Assembly: GCA_904398675.1 (NCBI GenBank)
Contig: CAJFPI010000225.1
Span: forward strand, 1 to 10,493
Direction of reading: 5' to 3'
Length of the DNA: 10,493 bases
From: an uncultured Oscillospiraceae bacterium
GTDB lineage: Bacteria > Bacillota > Clostridia > Oscillospirales > Oscillospiraceae
Below are positions 5,162 to 10,493 of this stretch, piece by piece. The notes below the pieces were generated by a model, which searched no databases, was not told where the DNA came from, and saw nothing but the letters and a program-made list of their open reading frames with translations. Position 1 is the stretch's first letter; each line of letters starts with the position of its first letter. Both the position numbers and the translations under genes were made by a program.

Positions 5162-6568
5162 ATGGAACATTCCAATCAATTTTTGGGGACGGAGCGCATC
5201 GGCAGATCGATGCGCCGGTATGCCGTTCCCTCCATCATTTCCCTTCTGGTGGGGGCGCTCTATAATATTGTAGATCAAATTTTTATCGCCAACGCCAGCT
5301 ATCTCGGCTCCTATGGCAACGCCGCCAATACCGTCGTCTTCCCGCTGACTGTGGTGGCCCTGGCTATTGCGGTGATGATCGGCGACGGCTGCTGCGCGTT
5401 CGTCAGCATCAGCCTGGGCAAAGGAGAAACCGGCACGGCGAAAAAGAGCGTGGGCAGCGCCGTCATCATGAGCATTGTCAGCAGCCTGTTGGTCACAGCG
5501 GTCTATCTGATTTTCCAGGCACAGATCATCTCTATGTTCGGCGGCACTGTCAACGAGGAGACCTTCCAATACGCCAGGGAGTATTTCTTTTATATCACCC
5601 TGGGCATCCCCTTCTACATGTTCGGCCAGGCCATGAATCCGGTGATCCGGGCGGACGGAAGTCCGAAATTCGCCATGGCCTCCACCCTGGCCGGCGCCAT
5701 CGCCAACGTGATCCTTGACCCCATCTTCATCGTTTCCCTTCGCTGGGGCATGATGGGCGCGGCGGTGGCCACCGTCATCGGCCAGATGATCACCGCGTTT
5801 CTTGCCGTCTGGTATCTCCTGCACATGAAAACCGTCAGGCCTTCAAAGCGGGACTTCCGCCTGGACAGAAAGGTCTGCGGCAGGACGCTGCTGCTGGGCA
5901 TTACCAGCCTTCTCTCTCAGCTCTCCCTGGTGGCGGCCATGGCGGCCATCAACAACATGCTGCGGAAATACGGCGCGATGGACGAGATCTTCGGCCAGCC
6001 GCAGTACGCCCAGATCCCCATGGCGGTGGTGGGGATCGTCATGAAATTCTTCCAGATCGTGATCTCTGTCGTAGTGGGCATGGCCGCCGGCTGCATCCCC
6101 GTTGTGGGATTCAACATGGGGGCAGGGAAAAAGGGCCGCGTCAAAGAGCTTTTTACCAAGCTGCTGCTTGGTGAGGCGGCGGTAGGCATAATCGCCTTCC
6201 TCCTGGCGGAGCTGTTCCCGCAGCAGCTCATCTCCATCTTCGGCGCGTCCAACGAGAGCGCTTATTATACGGAATTTGCTGTCCGGGCCTTCCGCGTCTA
6301 TCTGTGCATGGTGATCTTGGCCTGTGTCAACAAGGCCTGTTTCATCTTCCTGCAGGCCATGGGGAAGGCAGCAGAATCCACGGCGCTGTCCATGATCCGC
6401 GAGGTGGTTTTCGGCGTGGGGTTCGCCCTCCTTCTGCCGGTGTTCTTCGGGCTGGACGGCGTGCTGTACTCCATGCCGGTTTCCGACGTCTTGACCTTCG
6501 TGGTCGCTGCTTTTCTGATCTGCCGCACCTATCAGGAGCTGGATACGGAGGGGGCGCCGCTGCTTTAA
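5162..6568 (+). CDS. MATE-family multidrug efflux transporter, MepA-like
   Basis: This 468-residue inner-membrane antiporter should export cationic or other small toxic compounds using an H+ or Na+ gradient. Hydrophobic segments run through the chain in the 12-helix, two-bundle MATE pattern. The N-terminal signature VPSIISLLVGALYNIVDQIFIAN leads into helix 1. NPVIRADGSPKFAMASTLAGAIANVILDPIF is the well-kept segment of the first bundle, and GCIPVVGFNMGAGKKGRVKEL its counterpart in the second. Length and motifs are those of MepA/DinF-type pumps in COG0534. The substrate cannot be read from sequence. ATG 5162 follows AGAGGA (5145-5150). Upstream in-frame codons run back through leader element B and are not coding. 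Regulation is probably by the two leader elements. No terminator is evident before the next gene. Confidence 0.93.
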   Translation: MEHSNQFLGTERIGRSMRRYAVPSIISLLVGALYNIVDQIFIANASYLGSYGNAANTVVFPLTVVALAIAVMIGDGCCAFVSISLGKGETGTAKKSVGSAVIMSIVSSLLVTAVYLIFQAQIISMFGGTVNEETFQYAREYFFYITLGIPFYMFGQAMNPVIRADGSPKFAMASTLAGAIANVILDPIFIVSLRWGMMGAAVATVIGQMITAFLAVWYLLHMKTVRPSKRDFRLDRKVCGRTLLLGITSLLSQLSLVAAMAAINNMLRKYGAMDEIFGQPQYAQIPMAVVGIVMKFFQIVISVVVGMAAGCIPVVGFNMGAGKKGRVKELFTKLLLGEAAVGIIAFLLAELFPQQLISIFGASNESAYYTEFAVRAFRVYLCMVILACVNKACFIFLQAMGKAAESTALSMIREVVFGVGFALLLPVFFGLDGVLYSMPVSDVLTFVVAAFLICRTYQELDTEGAPLL

Positions 6569-6689
6569 AGCCCCCGCCCCTGGCTGTCGGCTATAAATTT
6601 GGCAGCGGAGGGAACTTTTGCACTGGAATAACGTCCATACTGGCAGTGGGAAATTGCCCCGTCCATTCACATGAAAAGGAGTATCGATC

Positions 6690-7751
6690 ATGAAACGTAT
6701 TCTATCCGCCCTGCTGGTAAGCGGTGCGCTGCTGTGCGCCATGGCTCTGCCGGCTGCAGCGTCAGGGCCGTCCGCCCCGGTGCCGGCCGGCCAGGCCCAG
6801 GATGCGTCCCTTCCTGACAGCGTTTCCTACTATGGTCAGATCCAGGAAATCGTGCGTGATGAAAGCGGAAATGTCACCCGTCTCTATCTGACCTCCACAT
6901 TTCAGGGGGAATATATCATGAACATCCTTCCTGAAACTGTATGGATTGACAGCGGAAATCACTCCGCCGCCGACCCTGCCGATCTGAAAGCGGGCGATTC
7001 CGTCTACGTATCCCACAGCCCGGTATCCACACGCTCCATGCCGCCCCAGTCCAATGCCTGCGCGGTGGTGATCAATATTCCGCAGGACGCGGGCACTGCC
7101 CGGTATCATGAGGTCGAGGCGATTGCACGGAATACAGACGGCAGCCTGACCATCACCTCCGACAACGGCGGGCTGCTGATCACAGCAGATGCCTCCACAG
7201 GTGTGAGCGCTTACGATGGCGCCGCAGCCGATCCGGCCGATATCCAGGTGGGCGATCACATAATGGCCTGGTATCAAGTCGTAGCAATCTCCTATCCCGG
7301 CAAGACGTATGCCAGCCATCTGATGCTCCTGCCTGACGCCGGTGGAAACGGTCAGGCCGATCTGCCTCCTGACGGGACGGAATTGTCCATCGTCTTAGAG
7401 GAAGATATGGTGCTCCCCGTTTCCGGCAGGGTGGAAAACGGCGCAGCCATGATCCCTGTGGCGGCAGCGGCCCGGGCTCTCGGCTATGAGGTGACCTATA
7501 CCCCCGGCCGGAACGGCAGCGGCTCCCTTGTCACAGTAGAGAGCGATTCCTTCTGCGTCCGGCTGCATACCGGAGAAAAGACGATTGTGGGCGTCACTAA
7601 GATCGACGGCGCAGTGGGCATGACTGCCCCCACAGACTACGGCGCTGCCCCTTACATCGCAGCTCCCGGCATCACCTGGGCCCCTGCCCAGTTATTTGAG
7701 ATGCTGGGAAGAACCGTGACCTTGGACGGCACGACACTCTCTATCCGCTAA
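6690..7751 (+). CDS. Secreted protein with duplicated beta-rich repeats and a C-terminal stalk domain (copper amine oxidase N-like)
   Basis: The protein has 353 residues and starts at ATG 6690 after AAAAGGAG (6674-6681). Residues 1-25 form a clear Sec signal peptide: MKR, a hydrophobic core, then PAAASG as a signal peptidase I site. I see no lipobox cysteine and no membrane anchor. Two related units follow, about 47-131 and 138-215. Each runs from a G/E-I-x-x-I-x-R start with a short beta hairpin to an ADPADLKAGD (94-103) or ADPADIQVGD (180-189) turn. After a short Pro/Gly linker, residues about 232-353 look like the copper amine oxidase N-terminal or 'stalk' domain (PF07833 type), with MIPVAAAARALGYEVTY and APAQLFEMLGRTVTLDGTTLSI. 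Such domains are common in clostridial surface proteins and imply envelope binding, not catalysis. The function is unknown. Confidence 0.8.
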   Translation: MKRILSALLVSGALLCAMALPAAASGPSAPVPAGQAQDASLPDSVSYYGQIQEIVRDESGNVTRLYLTSTFQGEYIMNILPETVWIDSGNHSAADPADLKAGDSVYVSHSPVSTRSMPPQSNACAVVINIPQDAGTARYHEVEAIARNTDGSLTITSDNGGLLITADASTGVSAYDGAAADPADIQVGDHIMAWYQVVAISYPGKTYASHLMLLPDAGGNGQADLPPDGTELSIVLEEDMVLPVSGRVENGAAMIPVAAAARALGYEVTYTPGRNGSGSLVTVESDSFCVRLHTGEKTIVGVTKIDGAVGMTAPTDYGAAPYIAAPGITWAPAQLFEMLGRTVTLDGTTLSIR

Positions 7752-7772
7752 GTGCGCACACTGAAACAAATT

Positions 7773-7806
7773 GCCGGGGATTCGCATCCTGCGAATCCCC
7801 GGCTTT
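7773..7806 (+). terminator. Intrinsic terminator after the secreted-protein gene
   Basis: A perfect 14-bp stem, GCCGGGGATTCGCA (7773-7786) with TGCGAATCCCCGGC (7790-7803), has a 3-nt loop and is followed by TTTC. The stem is very stable but the T-run is short. It starts 22 bases after the stop codon. Confidence 0.75.
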
Positions 7807-7862
7807 CATCTATCCGTATGCTCTCTGCGCTTGGTCATGGATTTCGCCCGTCTTGCTGCCAA

Positions 7863-7892
7863 ACAGGCTGTTGACACAATTCAACAGCCTGT
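7863..7892. repeat. Perfect 12-bp inverted repeat upstream of the macrodomain/SirTM operon
   Basis: ACAGGCTGTTGA (7863-7874) and TCAACAGCCTGT (7881-7892) are exact complements around a 6-nt loop. The bases after it, CTTCTGTTTCC, are only mildly T-rich. It could be a second terminator for the upstream gene or an operator about 85 bp before the -35 box of the next operon. It contains TTGACA, but no matching -10 is spaced correctly. Confidence 0.6.
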
Positions 7893-7975
7893 CTTCTGTT
7901 TCCATATGGAATGGCTGCCGTTCACTGCGCCTGCTTCGTTTCCTTTTGGTAACCATGGCACAATTTTGTGCGTAC

Positions 7976-8004
7976 TTTACGAAAATCAAATCCTGCCGTA
8001 CAAT
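7976..8004 (+). promoter_or_regulatory. Putative promoter of the macrodomain/SirTM operon
   Basis: TTTACG (7976-7981) and TACAAT (7999-8004) are 17 bp apart. Transcription would start near 8011, only 16-25 nt before the candidate start codons. This excludes the in-frame ATG at 8006. Confidence 0.6.
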
Positions 8005-8026
8005 AATGGCAAATACCAGGAAAGAG

Positions 8027-8827
8027 ATGCTGCAAATGAACAGATCGGCCCAACTTCAATATCTCAACCGCAAATTGCTGGCGGAAATGCCCCAATACCG
8101 GGAGCAGGCCGCCGCTTTCCCTCCAGACGATGCATCACAACGGCAGCTGCTCCGCAGCCTGATGAATGTCCGGCCGCCCATGCCGCTGGACCCGGCGTTT
8201 CTTGCGGTGCAGGATGCCCTTTTATCCGCAGAGCGGGAAGAGCGGGGCGTGGTGGACGGGGACTGCCTGCCCGCCTCCTCGGATCCCCGGCTGGTCCTCT
8301 GGCAGGGGGACATCACCCGGCTGCAGGCGGACGCCATTGTAGACGCGGACAACTCCGCCCTGCTGGGGTGCTTTGTCCCCTGTCACAGCTGCATCGACAA
8401 CGCCATCCACTCCGCGGCCGGCCTGCAGCTCCGGGAGGAGTGCTGGCGGCTCATGCAGGCGCAGGGGCACCCCGAGCCTAACGGCAGGGCAAAGCTGACG
8501 AAGGGATACAACCTGCCGGCCAGGTATGTCCTCCACACCGTAGGCCCCATTGTCCGCAGCCGGGTGACAGAGCAGGACCGCGCGGAGCTTGCCGGCTGCT
8601 ACCGCTCCTGTCTGGAGCTGGCGGCGGAGCACGGCCTGCGCAGCGTGGCCTTCTGCTGCATCTCAACCGGCGAGTATCACTTTCCAAACCAGGCGGCGGC
8701 CGAGATTGCCGTAAAGGCTGTCACAGATTTTCTGGATCAGAGAGCTGCTTCCATCAAAAGGGTGATTTTCAATGTTTTTAAAGACCTTGACGCAGACATC
8801 TACCGCAGACTTCTCCAGTCTGATTGA
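8027..8827 (+). CDS. Zinc-dependent macrodomain protein-ADP-ribose hydrolase (SirTM-linked Zn-macro type)
   Basis: The enzyme should remove ADP-ribose from modified protein, reversing its neighbour's action. Counting from ATG 8036 (263 residues), an N-terminal helical region of about 80 residues precedes the macrodomain (about 85-263). LVLWQGDITRLQADAIV is the first strand and loop. GCFVPCHSCIDNAIHSAAG carries the Cys112, His117, Cys119 zinc site typical of SirTM-operon macrodomains such as the S. aureus protein. YVLHTVGP and FCCISTGEYHFP are the second substrate loops. Length is the family norm. One oddity is that the ADP-ribose loop, usually NAANS, reads DADNS (103-107). ATG 8027 lies 5 nt after AGGA (8018-8021) and ATG 8036 lies 14 nt after it. 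I use 8027, but 8036 is possible. The 3' end overlaps the SirTM gene by 56 bases. Confidence 0.88.
   Translation: MLQMNRSAQLQYLNRKLLAEMPQYREQAAAFPPDDASQRQLLRSLMNVRPPMPLDPAFLAVQDALLSAEREERGVVDGDCLPASSDPRLVLWQGDITRLQADAIVDADNSALLGCFVPCHSCIDNAIHSAAGLQLREECWRLMQAQGHPEPNGRAKLTKGYNLPARYVLHTVGPIVRSRVTEQDRAELAGCYRSCLELAAEHGLRSVAFCCISTGEYHFPNQAAAEIAVKAVTDFLDQRAASIKRVIFNVFKDLDADIYRRLLQSD
8756..8764 (+). promoter_or_regulatory. Ribosome binding site of SirTM inside the macrodomain gene
   Basis: AAAAGGGTG lies 7 bases before ATG 8772 and inside the last codons of the macrodomain gene. It supports the overlapping start, since no other ATG follows until well inside the conserved NAD-binding fold. It also suggests translational coupling. 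Confidence 0.65.
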
Positions 8828-9659
8828 ACAGCTGCGGGAAAGCCTGCACACTGCGGATGCTGTGGTGATCGGCGCCGGAGCCGGCCTCTCCGCCGCAGCG
8901 GGACTGACCTATTCCGGGGAGCGGTTTACACGGCATTTCAGCGATTTTCAGTCCCATTACGGCATTCAAGACATGTATTCCGGCGGTTTCTATCCATTTG
9001 ATACGCTGGAGGAATATTGGGCCTGGTGGAGCCGCCAGATCCTGATCAACCGATATGAAAAGGCGCCAAAGCCCGTCTACGAGGAGCTGCTGCAGCTGAT
9101 AAGCGGGCGCGATTACTTTGTCCTGACCACCAATGTGGACCATCAGTTCCAAATGGCAGGCTTTGACAAGAAACGGCTTTTTTACACCCAGGGAGACTAC
9201 GGCCTGTGGCAGTGCTCCGCACCGTGCCATCAGGCCACCTACGACAACGAAGAGATGGTGCGGCGGATGGCGGCAGAGCAGAAAGAGATGCGGATCCCCT
9301 CCGCGCTGGTCCCCCGCTGTCCGAAATGCGGCCGGCCGATGACCATGAACCTGCGGGTCGACAACACCTTTGTGCAGGACAGGGACTGGTATGCCGCGGC
9401 CGGACGATATGAGGATTTTCTCCGCCGCCACAGAGGGCTGCGGGTATTGTTTCTGGAGCTGGGCGTGGGCGGCAATACCCCCGTTATTATCAAATACCCC
9501 TTCTGGAGGATGACGCTGCAAAACCAAAACGCCGTCTATGCCTGCATTAATCAGGGGGACGCCTATGTGCCAAAGGAGCTGCTGTCGAGGTCCATTTGCA
9601 TAGATGGGGATATCGGCGCTGTTTTGGACCGGTTATTGGCTGGAAAATCCTCCCGCTGA
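8772..9659 (+). CDS. Class M sirtuin (SirTM), protein ADP-ribosyltransferase
   Basis: This 295-residue NAD-dependent enzyme should transfer ADP-ribose to a protein. The Rossmann start VIGAGAGLSAAAGL (GAGAGLS at 34-40) and TTNVD (119-123) are sirtuin NAD-site motifs. The canonical catalytic His position reads TQGDYG, with Gln140, as in class M sirtuins. Asn121, Gln140 and Arg195 sit at a constant offset of three from residues I recall as important in S. pyogenes SirTM (Asn118, Gln137, Arg192). Cys148, Cys152 (CSAPC), Cys183 and Cys186 (CPKC) form the structural zinc site. LELGVGGNTPVIIKYPF is a late NAD-site segment. Deacetylation is therefore unlikely. In staphylococci and streptococci SirTM modifies lipoylated GcvH-L encoded in the same operon. 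No such gene is here, so the target is unknown. It overlaps the macrodomain gene and ends before the hairpin at 9736. Confidence 0.92.
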   Translation: MFLKTLTQTSTADFSSLIEQLRESLHTADAVVIGAGAGLSAAAGLTYSGERFTRHFSDFQSHYGIQDMYSGGFYPFDTLEEYWAWWSRQILINRYEKAPKPVYEELLQLISGRDYFVLTTNVDHQFQMAGFDKKRLFYTQGDYGLWQCSAPCHQATYDNEEMVRRMAAEQKEMRIPSALVPRCPKCGRPMTMNLRVDNTFVQDRDWYAAAGRYEDFLRRHRGLRVLFLELGVGGNTPVIIKYPFWRMTLQNQNAVYACINQGDAYVPKELLSRSICIDGDIGAVLDRLLAGKSSR

Positions 9660-9735
9660 CAAGGCCTTGGAGCCTGTGGCCGGAACAGTGGCCCCTCTTC
9701 CCTTCTGCCCCGCATAATGCTGTCACGGAAATCAA

Positions 9736-9776
9736 GAAGGGAGCGGTTGAAACCGCTCCCTTCCTGATTTTCTTTT
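9736..9776. terminator. Intrinsic terminator ending the SirTM operon, shared with Lon
   Basis: GAAGGGAGCGGTT (9736-9748) pairs with AACCGCTCCCTTC (9751-9763) in a perfect stem, in practice 12 bp with a TGAA loop. CTGATTTTCTTTTTC follows on the plus strand. In the minus direction the stem is followed by TTGATTTCC, so it may also end lon transcription. Confidence 0.88.
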
Positions 9777-9814
9777 TCACTTGATCCCGCCTCGCGCCGG
9801 CCGGCAGGAAACGC

Positions 9815-10493
9815 TCACGCTGCCGCCGAAATGGGCTTTGCAATCCCGATCCGTTCCAGAACCTCTGCCACATAGTGGACGGGGATGATCTCCAGGGCCT
9901 GCTTGACCTCTTCCGCCACATCCATCAGGTCATCCACATTTTCCTCCGGGATGAAAACCCGCTTGACCCCCGCCCGCTGGGCGGCCATCAGTTTCTCCGG
10001 CAGGCCGCCGATGGGCATGACCACGCCCCGCAGGGAGACCTCGCCGGTCATGGCATACTCCGCGTCCACCGGCATTCCTGTCACCAGGGAGGCCAGGGCG
10101 GTGGTGAGGGTGATGCCCGCCGACGGGCCGTCTTTAGGCACCGCCCCCGCCGGGACATGGACATGGAGGTCGTTCTTTTCAAACAGCTCTGCCTTGTCCG
10201 GGAACATGGATTTCACCAGGCTGACGGCGATCTGCACCGACTCCTTCATCACGTCGCCCAGCTGGCCGGTGATGATGGTCTTGCCGCTGCCCTTTGTCAA
10301 AAGGGACTCGATAAACAGGATCTCCCCGCCCGCCTGAGTCCAGGCGAGGCCGGTCACGATGCCAGGGGCCTTGGCCTCCAGAAGGCGGTCGTGGCGGATG
10401 GGGGCGGTTTCCAGAAGGCCCCGCAGGTCCCCCGGCTCCACGGAAACACACGTCTCCTCACCGCTGACGATCTTCACCGCCGCCGAGCGGCAC
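9815..10493 (-). CDS. lon: ATP-dependent protease Lon, C-terminal part (5' end outside the window)
   Basis: The last 225 or so residues of Lon are present and the frame runs off the window edge. The partial start reads CRSAAVKIV, matching the end of the AAA+ lid where Lon has CRKAA. After a short linker the S16 peptidase domain carries the catalytic serine in PKDGPSAG (codon 10121-10123) and the lysine in GGLPEKLMAAQRAG (codon 9992-9994). Their 43-residue separation equals Ser679 to Lys722 in E. coli Lon, so the Ser-Lys dyad is intact. GEVSLRGVVMPIGG is also standard. Lon degrades misfolded and regulatory proteins in the cytoplasm. The short tail after GIAKPISAAA is ordinary. Promoter and heat-shock signals lie outside the window. 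It converges on SirTM with the hairpin at 9736-9763 between them. Confidence 0.97.
   Translation of the reverse strand, partial: CRSAAVKIVSGEETCVSVEPGDLRGLLETAPIRHDRLLEAKAPGIVTGLAWTQAGGEILFIESLLTKGSGKTIITGQLGDVMKESVQIAVSLVKSMFPDKAELFEKNDLHVHVPAGAVPKDGPSAGITLTTALASLVTGMPVDAEYAMTGEVSLRGVVMPIGGLPEKLMAAQRAGVKRVFIPEENVDDLMDVAEEVKQALEIIPVHYVAEVLERIGIAKPISAAA

Noticed and set aside
6569..6689. Possible promoter or terminator between the MATE and secreted-protein genes
   Set aside because: TATAAA at 6592-6597 and CATACT at 6636-6641 lack a -35 box at proper spacing. The weak GCTGTC/GGCAGC hairpin has no T-run. Only the ribosome site is convincing.
5843..6742. Open frame of 299 codons on the minus strand across the end of the MATE gene
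   Set aside because: It is antisense to a clear membrane protein. The His/Asp/Gly-rich translation is the usual mirror of hydrophobic codons.
7853..8026. Upstream extension of the macrodomain protein
   Set aside because: It covers the inverted repeat and the predicted promoter, and the family length is met from 8027 or 8036.

Overview
The window looks like a chromosomal segment from a GC-rich gut Firmicute of the class Clostridia. An Oscillospiraceae relative (Flavonifractor/Oscillibacter/Lawsonibacter-like) is my best guess. The reasons are high GC, strong AGGAG-type ribosome sites, Gram-positive style intrinsic terminators, and the gene types: a PF09818 ATPase, a MepA-like MATE pump, a secreted stalk-domain protein and a macrodomain/SirTM pair. 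The species call is inference. I see no insertion sequence, prophage, CRISPR array, tRNA or rRNA.

Layout, left to right. (1) The end of a cupin-like gene (1-160, +) is followed by a tandem-domain carboxymuconolactone decarboxylase-family gene (233-922, +). They probably form one operon, closed by a terminator at 942-987. (2) An OGG1-like DNA glycosylase (1039-1902, -) diverges from a 567-residue ABC-class ATPase of unknown function (2130-3833, +). A recognisable promoter serves each, and the ATPase leader carries a strong GC-rich inverted repeat. (3) A YhbS-like GNAT acetyltransferase (3935-4561, -) converges on the ATPase across a shared hairpin terminator and has its own structured leader. 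(4) A near-consensus promoter at 4825-4853 starts a roughly 300-nt leader in front of a MATE efflux gene (5162-6568, +). That leader holds two related hairpins, each ending in a U-tract. They look like tandem riboswitch/attenuator elements, possibly guanidine-IV (mepA motif). (5) A secreted protein with two internal repeats and a copper-amine-oxidase-N-like C-terminus (6690-7751, +) ends at a hairpin. (6) A compact two-gene operon (about 8027-9659, +) encodes a zinc-containing macrodomain ADP-ribosyl hydrolase and an overlapping class M sirtuin (SirTM). It has its own promoter and terminator. (7) The C-terminal protease domain of Lon (9815 to the window edge, -) converges on that operon.

How they work together. 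The macrodomain/SirTM pair is a reversible protein ADP-ribosylation module: the writer is SirTM and the eraser is the macrodomain protein. Its usual partners GcvH-L and LplA2 are absent from this operon. The MATE pump appears to be controlled by ligand-gated transcription termination in its leader. The other genes look like independent housekeeping or stress units.

The most rewarding items are the duplicated MATE leader element, the minimal macrodomain/SirTM operon with an altered ADP-ribose-binding motif, and the OGG1-like glycosylase with a substituted recognition loop.
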